This document shows, one piece after another, positions 11,292-20,504 of a stretch of DNA of 64,000 nucleotides. The notes below the pieces were generated by a model. That model worked only from the letters and a program-made list of their open reading frames with translations, had not been told where the DNA came from and ran no database searches. The stretch spans positions 1,492,501-1,556,500 of the forward strand of contig NZ_JH651379.1 of assembly GCF_000260115.1 (NCBI RefSeq), given 5' to 3'. The DNA is from Galbibacter orientalis DSM 19592 (lineage in GTDB: Bacteria > Bacteroidota > Bacteroidia > Flavobacteriales > Flavobacteriaceae). The stretch's first letter is position 1; every line of letters begins with the position of its first letter. The position numbers and the translations under genes are program-made.

Positions 11292-12149
11292 TTACGCTCT
11301 CATCGGTTGGTTTAAAATAAGATCGATATATTGATTGATCTTACTTTTTAGATCTCTACGGTGTGTAATAAAATCTAAAAAACCATGTTCTAATAAGAAT
11401 TCTGAAGTTTGAAAGTTTTCTGGTAAATCTTTTCCAGTAGCTTCTTTAACAACTCGTGGTCCAGCAAAACCAATTAAGGCACCTGGTTCTGCAATGTTAA
11501 TGTCTCCAAGCATTGCGTATGATGCTGTTGTACCTCCTGTAGTTGGGTCTGTACAAAGCGAAATATATGGAATACCGAGGTCTGAAAGTTGCGCTAATTT
11601 AGCCGATGTCTTTGCCAACTGCATTAACGAAAGTGCAGCTTCCATCATACGGGCACCACCAGATTTAGATATCATTACAAAAGGAACTTTCTTTTTGATA
11701 GCATCATCTATAGCTCGTGCTATTTTTTCTCCTACTACACTTCCCATAGAACCACCAATAAAGGCAAAATCCATACAAGCAATTACTAATTCTTTTCCTT
11801 TAGATTTTCCAACCGCAGTTCGAACGGCATCTTTTAATGCTGTTTTTTCTTGCGCTTGTTTTAATCTATCTGAATATTTTTTGGTGTCAACAAAACTTAA
11901 AGGGTCTTTAGATTCTAAATTAGGATCTAATTCTTTAAACTTATTGTCATCAAATAAAATTGAAAAATACTCTTTACTACCAATCCGAACATGGTAATCG
12001 TCTTCTGGACTAACGTAGAAGTTCTTAGCAAGCTCATCTGCTTCTACAATTTTTCCTGTTGGCGATTTATACCACAGTCCTTTGGGGGTATCTTTTTTTT
12101 CTTGGGTAGTGGTTTGTATACCTTTTTCTTTTCTTTTGAACCAAGCCAT
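11292..12149 (-). CDS. accD: Acetyl-CoA carboxylase carboxyltransferase subunit beta, without zinc-ribbon cysteines
   Basis: Half of the carboxyltransferase that moves CO2 from carboxybiotin to acetyl-CoA in fatty acid synthesis. I chose the ATG at 12149, giving 285 residues starting [10 protein letters not shown], the family start; an upstream in-frame ATG at 12296 would add 49 unrelated residues. The crotonase-fold core is complete ([44 protein letters not shown]). In E. coli AccD the N-terminal region has four zinc-binding Cys; here the matching stretch reads WYKSPTGK...YVSPEDDYH with none of them. The partner accA is not in this window. Confidence 0.95.
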   Translation of the reverse strand: MAWFKRKEKGIQTTTQEKKDTPKGLWYKSPTGKIVEADELAKNFYVSPEDDYHVRIGSKEYFSILFDDNKFKELDPNLESKDPLSFVDTKKYSDRLKQAQEKTALKDAVRTAVGKSKGKELVIACMDFAFIGGSMGSVVGEKIARAIDDAIKKKVPFVMISKSGGARMMEAALSLMQLAKTSAKLAQLSDLGIPYISLCTDPTTGGTTASYAMLGDINIAEPGALIGFAGPRVVKEATGKDLPENFQTSEFLLEHGFLDFITHRRDLKSKINQYIDLILNQPMRA

Positions 12150-12262
12150 ATTCTTAGTATAATTTAATCCCTTATCGAGTTTAATTTCTCGATACTTTAC
12201 ATCGGAATGAGTTAAATAGTTTTTCCTATCAGTATCTCGTAAATGCCGAGATATATAAGAAA

Positions 12263-12294
12263 GCCTCCAGAGAAAAAAAAAATTCGCTGGAGGC
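12263..12294 (-). terminator. Hairpin between fba and accD
   Basis: GCCTCCAG (12263-12270) and CTGGAGGC (12287-12294) form an eight-pair stem. On the minus strand it falls ten bases after the aldolase stop, but only a weak T tract follows (GGCTTTCTTATAT), so it may be a partial terminator that lets some transcription into accD. Confidence 0.6.
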
Positions 12295-12304
12295 AATCAG
12301 TTTA

Positions 12305-13372
12305 TTATAACGTATTAACGTTGTTTAAATCTTCAAAAGCTTTTTTAAGTCTGGTAATGAAAGTTTTTTCACCTTCACGAATCCAAACTCTTGGGTCGTA
12401 ATGCTTTTTATTTGGAGCATCATCACCATCAGGATTACCAATTTGAGCTGCTAAATAATCTGCTTTAGCACCCATGTAATCTCTAATTCCTTCTAAATAT
12501 GCATATTGAAGGTCGGTGTCAATATTCATTTTAATAACTCCGTAACCTATTGCTTCTCTAATTTCTTCTACAGTAGATCCAGATCCTCCATGGAATACAA
12601 AATCAATGGTATTTGCTGGTACGTTGTACTCTTTAGAAATGTATTCTTGAGAATTTTTTAAGATTTTTGGTGTAAGTTTTACGTTTCCTGGTTTGTAAAC
12701 TCCATGTACATTTCCAAAAGCAGCTGCAATAGTAAATCTAGAAGATACTTTTGATAGTTCTTCATAAGCAAATGCTACTTCTTCTGGTTGTGTATATAAT
12801 TTAGAATCGTCTACATCTGTATTATCAACACCATCTTCTTCACCACCAGTTATACCTAGTTCAATTTCTAATGTCATTCCCATTTTCTCCATTCTTTGAA
12901 GATATCCACAACATGTTTCGATGTTGTCTTTGATGTCTTCTTCAGAAAGGTCAATCATATGTGAGCTAAAAAGAGGTTTTCCAGTTTCAGCAAAGTGTTT
13001 TTCACTTGCATCTAGCATTCCATCAACCCATGGCAACAATTTTTTAGCACAATGGTCGGTATGAAGAATTACAGGAACTCCATATTTTACAGCTAGTTCA
13101 TGTACATGTTTTGCTCCAGCAACAGCTCCGGCAACAGCAGCTTGTTGACCGTCGTTAGAAAGTCCTTTTCCAGCATTAAACTGTGCGCCACCATTTGAAA
13201 ATTGAATAATAACAGGAGCATTTAAATCTGCTGCTGTTTCTAATACAGCGTTGATAGTGCTACTACCTATTACGTTAACTGCAGGAAGTGCGAATCCTTT
13301 TTCTTTGGCATAGTTAAAGATTTTTTGTACTTCATCTCCTGTGGCTACACCTGGTTTAATGTTATGACTCAT
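12305..13372 (-). CDS. fbaA: Fructose-bisphosphate aldolase, class II
   Basis: Zinc-dependent aldolase that splits fructose 1,6-bisphosphate into dihydroxyacetone phosphate and glyceraldehyde 3-phosphate in glycolysis and gluconeogenesis. The 355-residue length fits the class IIA (E. coli FbaA-like) group. Visible are the metal and catalytic segment VILHTDHCAKKLLPW, the GNVHGVYKPGNVKL loop, the phosphate-binding FVFHGGSGS, and NIDTDLQYAYLEGIRDY near the end. It lies 70 bases after tamL on the same strand and ahead of accD. Confidence 0.98.
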   Translation of the reverse strand: MSHNIKPGVATGDEVQKIFNYAKEKGFALPAVNVIGSSTINAVLETAADLNAPVIIQFSNGGAQFNAGKGLSNDGQQAAVAGAVAGAKHVHELAVKYGVPVILHTDHCAKKLLPWVDGMLDASEKHFAETGKPLFSSHMIDLSEEDIKDNIETCCGYLQRMEKMGMTLEIELGITGGEEDGVDNTDVDDSKLYTQPEEVAFAYEELSKVSSRFTIAAAFGNVHGVYKPGNVKLTPKILKNSQEYISKEYNVPANTIDFVFHGGSGSTVEEIREAIGYGVIKMNIDTDLQYAYLEGIRDYMGAKADYLAAQIGNPDGDDAPNKKHYDPRVWIREGEKTFITRLKKAFEDLNNVNTL

Positions 13373-13444
13373 AAAATTTTAGTTTCAAATTTATATTTAG
13401 TTGTTTTATGTAATGCGTTTGCAAAAATAATAAATTTAGCGCTC

Positions 13445-15979
13445 TTAGAAAGGATAATTAATACCAATATTATATACTGCATTACCAAAGTTGTAATCTG
13501 TAAACCATCTCTTACCTTGATTATATGATGGATCGTATGTTTTAAATCCAATATCAAAACGCAAAACAAAGAAATTAAAATCGTACCGAAGTCCAAATCC
13601 TGTTCCTAATGCAATTTCTTTTAGAGATTTAAAATCTTCAAAAACAGCTTCTTCTTCATCTACGTTATCTAAAAAGTTCCAAATATTTCCTGCATCGGCA
13701 AAAAGAGCTCCTTTAAAATCGCCTATTAAATTAAATCGATATTCTAGATTAAAGGCTATTTTTAAGTTTGCTTCATTAAAATCGTTTACGTTATCTGTGC
13801 GCCCTGGCCCTAAAGAATATGGTTGCCAAGCTCTATTGTCGTTAGATCCTCCTGCAAAATAACTTCGGATAAAAGGGATGTTATCTGCATTTCCATATGG
13901 AATAGCAATTCCTAAAAAGCTTCTAAAAGCAAGAACATTACTTCTAGATAAACGCCAGTATTTAATATAATCTAATTCTGTTTTTACATATTGTGAATAT
14001 TGGACTCCAAAAATTAAATTTTTACCATCTTCATTTTGTTCAAAATCTACTATTGGTGCGAGGGCAGAAAGTAGGTTTCCAGCAAATTCTATTTTTCCTC
14101 TAAACTGAAAGAAATTATTGTCATTTACATTTCTTCGATTGTTTTTGAAATAGGTATAATTACTAGAAAAAATTAAATTATTTGCGGTAAGTCTATCACG
14201 TCTGTCTTCTAATCTAGAAACTTCGTTATAATCACTTTGAGAAGTAGTAATTGATCCATCGAGCACATCGTTTGTAAATCCAGAAGTTCCATCTGGAATT
14301 ACTAAATTTCCGTTGGAATTGTAATAACTAGTGTCGGCTACTTGTGTGTAATTATCTGCAACATCATTTAGATCTCCATAACTATTATCATACACATCAT
14401 AATATCTATCTGTATTTAGGTTTTTTACATATTGAATGTTCAATAGTTCAACAATATTTTGACGCTGATTAGTAGGTTTCCACTTGTAACGTAAAATTCC
14501 GTTAAAGGTTTGTTTGTCTAAACCGATATTTTTTTGAAGTGTGGTTCCAAGAGAAAATCTAGTTTCAGGAGACATAGATTTCGGAATGATACCATCCGTA
14601 TTAAAAGGGAAAAATATACGAGGAAAGTTTAGTCCTATGTCGGCTCCAAATTCTGCTAAGTTGAAAAAACTACTACTTGTATTTTTAAAATCTGATGAAG
14701 AACCTACAGTTCCCCTTAAAGCAATGTCTAAAGTTTCGGCTCCTCTAAAAATATTTCTACTAATGAGCGAAGTACTAAAAGAGATTCCAATATCTTGAAT
14801 GTTTGAATGTAATAAATCGGTGCTAAAACCTAAAGAAAATCTAGGTCTAGGCGCAAGGTAAATGTCTGTATTTAGTTTGTTATCGGTACTATCTGCATAA
14901 GAGTAATTAATATTTGGGTATTTAAAAACCTTTAAGTTGTTTATCTGTTTGGAGGTTAATGCGCGGTCAGATTCTTTATAAACATTTCCTGGGAGTATTG
15001 CAATAACATCGGTTAGTGCATTTGGTCGGTATTTTAATTTGTTTTTGAAATAGATGGTGTATCCATCATTTTCAATAGTTTGTAAAGAATCTTGATTGTC
15101 GCCAAAAGTGTAATCGGCATATATATTAACTTTCTTTATATGGTGGATTTTATATTCAAAACCATTTATAGAATCTCCTTCTGTTTTATTATCAATATCA
15201 ACTTCAACAGGCATTTTATAATCTTGGCCTGTTGTTGTATCTCTTTCAATATCAAAACTAATGGCATTTGGCTGAAACTTATAGATACCGTTATTAGCAA
15301 AAATAGATGTTAAACGTTCTTTTTCAGCTTGAAAATTATCAAGGTCAAATCTTTGTCCGGTTCTAATTCTTGAGAAACGTTTGTATCTTTTGTAAAGAGA
15401 ATCTAAATCTTTAGAAGCTATGGCAGTAGTAATAGTATCTAAATAATAGGTGGGACCTGTAGTAACGTTGTAATTTACCTCTGCTCTTTTTTCTTTTTGA
15501 CCTGCGGTATCTATTTCAAAACGGACATCGTTATTAAAATAACCTTTTGTTTCGTAATATTTATTAAGACGTTCGGCAGATTTAGCAGTTTTTAGAGGAT
15601 CTACTATTACGGGTGCTTCTCCAGTTTTTTTTAGCCAGTTATTAAAATTTATTTTATAATCGGCTACCTGTACTAATTGCTTTTTTGAGATAATTTTTTC
15701 GAAAAAATTGATGTCGTTTAAATTGCTATCAAGTCTGGCTGTATAAAAAGAGTCGGCATTTTCTCGTGCTAAATTATAAAGCGCTAATCGCCCTAAATTA
15801 TTTGGTCTTTGGGAGATTAAACCTTGAACTTCGTCATTCTTAATCTTCTCATTATTTACAGAAATACTATTCTTGGTAAGTAATAATTGACCATCTTTTA
15901 CCCTTTTTATGGCATTACAAGAACTTATAAATAGTATTACAAAGAATAATACTGTTATTTTTACAAAAAAATGTCTCAA
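13445..15979 (-). CDS. tamL: TamL-type BamA-family outer-membrane lipoprotein
   Basis: An 844-residue protein with a signal peptide and lipobox FISSC (Cys at about 21), POTRA-like repeats over about residues 30-380, and a C-terminal Omp85 barrel. The barrel holds the diagnostic RSYFAGGSNDNRAWQPYSLGPG loop and finishes in NIGINYPF, an aromatic terminal beta-signal. In Bacteroidota this lipidated TamA relative is called TamL and works with the periplasm-spanning TamB in outer-membrane assembly. TamB is often close by but is not seen in this window. A consensus promoter lies upstream, inside the start of the divergent methyltransferase gene. Confidence 0.9.
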   Translation of the reverse strand: MRHFFVKITVLFFVILFISSCNAIKRVKDGQLLLTKNSISVNNEKIKNDEVQGLISQRPNNLGRLALYNLARENADSFYTARLDSNLNDINFFEKIISKKQLVQVADYKINFNNWLKKTGEAPVIVDPLKTAKSAERLNKYYETKGYFNNDVRFEIDTAGQKEKRAEVNYNVTTGPTYYLDTITTAIASKDLDSLYKRYKRFSRIRTGQRFDLDNFQAEKERLTSIFANNGIYKFQPNAISFDIERDTTTGQDYKMPVEVDIDNKTEGDSINGFEYKIHHIKKVNIYADYTFGDNQDSLQTIENDGYTIYFKNKLKYRPNALTDVIAILPGNVYKESDRALTSKQINNLKVFKYPNINYSYADSTDNKLNTDIYLAPRPRFSLGFSTDLLHSNIQDIGISFSTSLISRNIFRGAETLDIALRGTVGSSSDFKNTSSSFFNLAEFGADIGLNFPRIFFPFNTDGIIPKSMSPETRFSLGTTLQKNIGLDKQTFNGILRYKWKPTNQRQNIVELLNIQYVKNLNTDRYYDVYDNSYGDLNDVADNYTQVADTSYYNSNGNLVIPDGTSGFTNDVLDGSITTSQSDYNEVSRLEDRRDRLTANNLIFSSNYTYFKNNRRNVNDNNFFQFRGKIEFAGNLLSALAPIVDFEQNEDGKNLIFGVQYSQYVKTELDYIKYWRLSRSNVLAFRSFLGIAIPYGNADNIPFIRSYFAGGSNDNRAWQPYSLGPGRTDNVNDFNEANLKIAFNLEYRFNLIGDFKGALFADAGNIWNFLDNVDEEEAVFEDFKSLKEIALGTGFGLRYDFNFFVLRFDIGFKTYDPSYNQGKRWFTDYNFGNAVYNIGINYPF

Positions 15980-16002
15980 TCGGGTATTTATTAATTTAAC
16001 GT

Positions 16003-16031
16003 CAAAAATACATTATTTGGATGGTTAGCAA
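16003..16031 (-). promoter_or_regulatory. Bacteroidota consensus promoter for tamL
   Basis: Read on the minus strand, TTG (16031-16029), 18 bases, then TATTTTTG (16010-16003) matches the -33 TTG and -7 TAnnTTTG pattern used by the flavobacterial primary sigma factor. The tamL ATG follows 24 bases later. The -33 part overlaps codons 3-4 of the divergent rRNA methyltransferase gene. Confidence 0.65.
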
Positions 16032-16749
16032 AAGCGAAATAAAACTTATAACGAGCTTACATCAAAAAAAGTACAGAAATAAAGAAGGACTTTTTATTGC
16101 TGAAGGCGTAAAAGTAATTAATGAATTGTTGAAATCTGATTTTAAACTTCATAAAATTTATGCTTCCGAAGAAAATATAGTAAATATAGCTTCCGAAAAA
16201 GTTACTTTGGTTTCTGAAGGAATCTTAAAAAAAATGAGTGCATTAAGAACTCCAAGTCCTGCTTTAGCAACTTTTTATACCAAAAAGACAACTGAGATTA
16301 TTGAAGATGGCTTAACGCTTGTTTTAGATGATGTCCGCGACCCTGGTAATTTAGGAACAATTATTAGAATGTGCGATTGGTTTGGGATCTCTGCGTTGGT
16401 ATGCAGTGCTAACACAGTAGATTGTTACAATCCAAAAGTTATTCAAGCAACGATGGGGTCTTTAACCCGAGTAAATGTGGTCTACACCGATTTAGAGAAA
16501 TATCTTACTAAGGAAACTCGCGCTGTATTTTGCGCCACTATGGAGGGAGCTAATATATATAAAACTGAAGTGCCTCAAAATGCAGTTCTCGTAATGGGGA
16601 ATGAGGCAAATGGTATTTCTGAGGCTATTTTATCACTGATTAAAAATAGAATTAGTATTCCTCGTTTTGGAGACATTCAAGCTACAGAAAGTTTAAATGT
16701 AGCTACAGCTACTGCTATTTTGTTGAGTGAGTTTAAACGACGATTTTAG
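16021..16749 (+). CDS. SpoU/TrmH-family 2'-O-ribose RNA methyltransferase
   Basis: The 242-residue protein has the three SPOUT motifs in order: LDDVRDPGNLGTIIRMCDWFG (motif 1), VLVMGNEANGIS (motif 2) and ISIPRFGDIQATESLNVATATAILL (motif 3), the last forming the knotted S-adenosylmethionine site. The N-terminal 80 residues (KYRNKEGLFIAEGVKVINELL) are the substrate-binding domain of the RlmB/TsnR group, so a 23S rRNA target is likely but the exact nucleotide is not known. The ATG at 16021 is only 41 bases from the divergent tamL start. Confidence 0.93.
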   Translation: MVSKSEIKLITSLHQKKYRNKEGLFIAEGVKVINELLKSDFKLHKIYASEENIVNIASEKVTLVSEGILKKMSALRTPSPALATFYTKKTTEIIEDGLTLVLDDVRDPGNLGTIIRMCDWFGISALVCSANTVDCYNPKVIQATMGSLTRVNVVYTDLEKYLTKETRAVFCATMEGANIYKTEVPQNAVLVMGNEANGISEAILSLIKNRISIPRFGDIQATESLNVATATAILLSEFKRRF

Positions 16750-17340
16750 TGATTGAAGGATTGAGAAATTAAAAGATTGAACAATTTAAGGATTGAAAAA
16801 TTGAATTGTTTAAGAATAAAAACCTGTTATAAGTATTCGGTTAGCTGTAAGTTTTAAATTTGTGAATGTTCTAATTTGAAAATAAAAAAGAAGACTGAAG
16901 TCGGGAGTCCGAAGTTAGAAGAAAATCTTTGTTCTTGATTCTTTAATTCTTGTTTCCTTTAACTTTTTTACTTTTAACTCAAATTGGCAAAGATTTAAAG
17001 AGGCAAAGTAATATAAGTAATAATTTTTTTTAATCCTTCAATCTTTCAATCTTTTAATAAAGAAGACAGAAGACAGAAGTCCGAAGTTAGAAGAAAAATC
17101 TTTGTTCTTGATTCTTGATTTCTTTAACTTTTTTACTTTTAACTCAAAGAAGCAAAGTAATAAAATTTTTCAATCCTTCAATCCTTCAATAAAGAAGAAG
17201 TGTTCAGTAGGCAGAGCTCAGTAAGCAGTTTTTTCTTCTAAAACTCGGTAACAACGTGTAATTTATAATCAAGAGCCAAGAGACAAAAAAAGTCTTGATT
17301 CTTTATTCTTGTTTCTTTTAACTCATTAACTTTTTTACTT
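16750..17340. repeat. Degenerate word-like repeats between the methyltransferase gene and porT
   Basis: About 600 bases without a gene. Words are GATTGAAGGATTGA, AGAAGACAGAAGTCCGAAGTTAGAAG (twice), TTTGTTCTTGATTCTT, CTTTTTTACTTTTAACTCAAA, and CAATCCTTCAATC. Some are the reverse complements of words at 3905-4860, for instance TTCAATCTTTCAATC against GATTGAAAGATTGAA. No terminator with a clear stem could be found for the two converging genes. Confidence 0.75.
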
Positions 17341-17353
17341 TACAAACTTTAAA

Positions 17354-18076
17354 CTATTCAAAAGTAAAATTAATAAAAACACCCCTTGAGTACATATGGT
17401 TTATGTTTGAAGTCCAATTTGGATCGACAGCATTTGTACTCGGATTGTCTTGAATTAATTCATCAGTTAAAGCAAAAACACCACGAATAGAAGGAGAGAA
17501 TTTAAAATAACGTAAGTAGAAATCGATACCGAAACCTAGTTCATAATAATACGTAGTCTTTTTCATTCTAAAAGTTCCAGTACTATTGTCTTCAGCGCTA
17601 TCTTCACTGCTGCTTAAATTTAAAGAAGTAGAAACTCCACCAACCACAAAAGGTTTAAAATTTCCTAATCTTTTAGTACTTGCTTTAATCAATAAAGGCA
17701 CGTGTATATAAGTAGATTTTACTTCTCGGATGGCGTCATTTTCATCTGCAAACCCTGGAAAAAGCAAATCTCTTTGAGTGTAATAAAGACCAGGTTCTAA
17801 ACGGATATCGAAATAATCATTAATTCTTAATTCTCCAATAAGTCCTACGTTAAAACCGATGCTTTTACCAACTAAAACGTCTGTTTTGTATTGAGATTCA
17901 TCATATTCTTTATAATCAAACTTAAAATCGTATTGATTAAAGCCTAAAAAATACCCCCAATTGAGTCGCTTTTTGTCTTCGTTTTCTAAATTAAGAATGG
18001 GGTCTTCATTAAATTGAGCGAAGATTGGCTGGTAGCAACACAGTAAAACTGTTATAAAAAATAAGGTGTTTTTCAT
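17354..18076 (-). CDS. porT: PorT-family type IX secretion / gliding protein
   Basis: Predicted eight-stranded outer-membrane beta-barrel. I start at the ATG at 18076, giving 240 residues with signal peptide MKNTLFFITVLLCCYQPIFAQ; a TTG seven codons upstream would spoil the signal. The segments WGYFLGFNQYDFKF, GFNVGLIGELRINDYFDIRLEPGLYYTQRDL and FIHVPLLIK-like strand repeats match PorT, which is needed for type IX secretion in Bacteroidota. Direct linkage to ubiE, 33 bases upstream on the same strand, is the usual context of porT and supports the call. Confidence 0.88.
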   Translation of the reverse strand: MKNTLFFITVLLCCYQPIFAQFNEDPILNLENEDKKRLNWGYFLGFNQYDFKFDYKEYDESQYKTDVLVGKSIGFNVGLIGELRINDYFDIRLEPGLYYTQRDLLFPGFADENDAIREVKSTYIHVPLLIKASTKRLGNFKPFVVGGVSTSLNLSSSEDSAEDNSTGTFRMKKTTYYYELGFGIDFYLRYFKFSPSIRGVFALTDELIQDNPSTNAVDPNWTSNINHMYSRGVFINFTFE

Positions 18077-18109
18077 TTTACAGGTTAAGTTAGTCAAGGT
18101 TAAGGTCTC

Positions 18110-18841
18110 TTATTTATAAGCTTCATAAATGGTTGCAACTCCAAAGGTTTGCGGTTTATCATCTACATTAATAAACCCAATTTTGCGTAAAATATTGTTG
18201 AACTTTTCTCCAAAAGGAAAAACAGAGGCCGATTCCGATAAATATGCATAGGCAGAACGGTCTTTAGAAAACAATCTTCCAATAGTAGGTAAGATGGTTC
18301 TGGTGTAAATATTGTATCCTTGTTTGTAAGGTGGTTTTGTAGGGTTTGAAGTTTCTAATACAACAAAAATCCCTCCCTTTTTTAATACCCTATAAATCTC
18401 TGAAAGTCCTTTTTCAAGGTCTTCAAAATTTCTTACACCAAAAGCAACAGTTATTGCATCAAAAGAATTATCGTCAAAAGGTAAAGACTCGCTATCTCCA
18501 ATTACCATATCTATTTTATTAGACAGCTTTTTGTTGGCAATTTTTTGTTTGCCTACCTCAAGCATTCCAGGAGAAATATCTAATCCAGTAATTTTTTCAG
18601 CAGCTGTTTTTAAAGCCATATTTATGGCAAGATCTCCAGTTCCTGTGGCTATGTCGAGAATATTTTTTGGCTTAGTGTTGTTTACTAAACTCACTACTTT
18701 TTCTCTCCATTTTATATCAATACCAAAAGAGATTACTCTATTCAATCCATCATACTTTCCAGAAATGGTATCAAACATTTGGGTAACCTGTTGTTTTTTT
18801 CCTAATTCAGAATCCTTATAAGGCGTTACTTTCTTCTCCAT
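18110..18841 (-). CDS. ubiE: Demethylmenaquinone methyltransferase (UbiE/MenG)
   Basis: C-methylates demethylmenaquinone in the last step of menaquinone synthesis, with S-adenosylmethionine as donor. The 243-residue protein shows the family N-terminus (VTQMFDTISGKYDGLNRVISFGID), the SAM motif ILDIATGTGDLAINMA, the LDISPGMLEVGKQKI acid loop and FGVRNFEDLEKGLSEIYRVLK. It probably forms a two-gene operon with porT. Menaquinone is the electron acceptor expected for the Nqr complex encoded further on. Confidence 0.96.
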   Translation of the reverse strand: MEKKVTPYKDSELGKKQQVTQMFDTISGKYDGLNRVISFGIDIKWREKVVSLVNNTKPKNILDIATGTGDLAINMALKTAAEKITGLDISPGMLEVGKQKIANKKLSNKIDMVIGDSESLPFDDNSFDAITVAFGVRNFEDLEKGLSEIYRVLKKGGIFVVLETSNPTKPPYKQGYNIYTRTILPTIGRLFSKDRSAYAYLSESASVFPFGEKFNNILRKIGFINVDDKPQTFGVATIYEAYK

Positions 18842-19149
18842 CTACAAAATTTTGGTAAATATAATACTTAGATTTTATCTGGTCGATTTAAATTGAATTT
18901 ACTCGCTAAGCGAGATTTAAAATCCCTTTTTTGCTTTTTGAAAGTAAGGTATTCTTACACAAAAAAGTCTATCAATATTGAGGTATTTATCTGAGGTTAA
19001 TAATCTTCGTGAGTAATTATATTTAATATATATTTGTATTTTAAGAGTTTGCGTAAATCTATGAAATACTCACTAAAAGTATCTAATCCAGCCATTATTA
19101 TGAAAAGGGTATTTTATCTGAAGATTGAGAAATTAATAAATATAAACAG
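18842..19149. other. Divergent intergenic region between ubiE and trkA
   Basis: No gene in 308 bases. A short perfect inverted repeat CTCGCTAAGCGAG sits at 18902-18914, in the ubiE upstream region, and could be an operator or a small hairpin. TATTTGTATTTT-like stretches near 19030 could belong to the trkA promoter, but no clean consensus is visible. Confidence 0.4.
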
Positions 19150-20499
19150 ATGAAAATAATAATTGCAGGTGCTGGCGAAGTAGGATTTCACTTAGCAAAA
19201 CTTCTTTCTTATGAATCTCAAGATATAACCTTAATAGATAATGATAAGGAGAGTCTGAATTATGCAGACACGCATTTAGATATTAAGGTATTGAGGGGAG
19301 ACGCAACTTCTGTTAGTGTTTTAAAAGAAGCAAGAGTAGATTCTTCAGATTTAATGATTGGAGTTACCGCTTCTGAAACTACAAATATTACACTTTGTTT
19401 GTTGGCAAAGCAATTGGGATGTAAACGAACAATTGCCAGAATTTCTAACACTGAATTTATCCGCTATAAGGAGGAGATAAAATTTAATACGCTTGGAATT
19501 GATGAAGTAATTTCTCCTGAAAAATTGGCTTCCGAAGAGATACAATTATTATTAGACCAATCTGCATTTAACGATAGTTATGAGTTTGAAGATGGCGCGT
19601 TAATTATGGTTGGAACTTCTTTGCAGCGTACCGCTCCTTTTGTAGGTAAATCTGTGCAAGAAGCGGCAGGGATTTTTCCAGAATTACATTTTGTTCCAAT
19701 TGCTATACAGCGTTTTGGAACCCAATACACATTAATTCCTCGTGGAGATACTGTTTTTAAAGAGGGAGATCAAGCATATTTTGTTACCTTAAAAGAGGGG
19801 GTGGATGAGCTTTATAAACTTACTGGAAAAACGAGGGAAGAAATAAAGAATGTAATGATTCTTGGGGGAAGTAAAATTGGATTTAAAACTGCTCGAGACC
19901 TTTGTAGTAGTAAATTTAGAGTGAAGTTAATAGAGAAAGATAAAAGTAAAGCCTTCGATTTAGCCGATGATCTTCCGAATGCATTAATAATTAACGGAGA
20001 TGGAAGGAATGTAGATCTTTTGGAGGAAGAAGATATTAGCGAAATGGATGCTTTTATTGCAGTTACAGGAAATTCTGAAACAAATATAATGTCTTGCTTA
20101 ATGGCAAAATCAAAAAACATTAAGAAGACAATTGCTTTGGTTGAAAACATGGATTATTTCCAGCTTTCTCAATCCATTGGAATAGATACCCTTATTAATA
20201 AAAAATTACTAGCAGCAAATAATATATTTCGCCATATTAGAAAAGGAGAAGTAGTAGCTTTAACCAAATTGAATAATCTAAATGCAGAAATGCTAGAGTT
20301 TATTGTAAAGCCAACTTCTAATGTAACTGGTAAAGTAATAAAAGATGTCGATTTCCCACGTTCTGCAATTATAGGTGGTGTTATTAGAGATGGGGAAGGT
20401 ATTATTGCTCTCGGAGACTTTGAAATCAAAGCTGGAGATAGAGTAGTAGTATGTTGCTTGCCAAGATCGATTTCTAGAGTTGAAAAACTTTTTCTTTAA
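19150..20499 (+). CDS. trkA: Trk system potassium uptake regulatory protein TrkA
   Basis: Cytoplasmic NAD(H)-binding ring protein that gates the TrkH channel. In 449 residues there are two repeated RCK modules: the first Rossmann fold starts at residue 1 (IIIAGAGEVGFHLAKLL, with acidic IDNDKE at the end of strand 2), the second near 230 (NVMILGGSKIGFKTARDL). Each is followed by a RCK_C domain, the last ending AGDRVVVCCLP. trkH begins six bases after the stop, so the two are co-transcribed. Confidence 0.97.
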   Translation: MKIIIAGAGEVGFHLAKLLSYESQDITLIDNDKESLNYADTHLDIKVLRGDATSVSVLKEARVDSSDLMIGVTASETTNITLCLLAKQLGCKRTIARISNTEFIRYKEEIKFNTLGIDEVISPEKLASEEIQLLLDQSAFNDSYEFEDGALIMVGTSLQRTAPFVGKSVQEAAGIFPELHFVPIAIQRFGTQYTLIPRGDTVFKEGDQAYFVTLKEGVDELYKLTGKTREEIKNVMILGGSKIGFKTARDLCSSKFRVKLIEKDKSKAFDLADDLPNALIINGDGRNVDLLEEEDISEMDAFIAVTGNSETNIMSCLMAKSKNIKKTIALVENMDYFQLSQSIGIDTLINKKLLAANNIFRHIRKGEVVALTKLNNLNAEMLEFIVKPTSNVTGKVIKDVDFPRSAIIGGVIRDGEGIIALGDFEIKAGDRVVVCCLPRSISRVEKLFL

Positions 20500-20504
20500 A
20501 ATTC

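Noticed and set aside
11494-11997. 167-codon frame opposite accD
   Set aside because: It is a shadow of the strongly conserved accD coding sequence on the other strand, with no signal or domain of its own.
13325-13528. Plus-strand 67-codon gene overlapping fba and tamL ends
   Set aside because: It overlaps two confident minus-strand genes and has no recognisable features.
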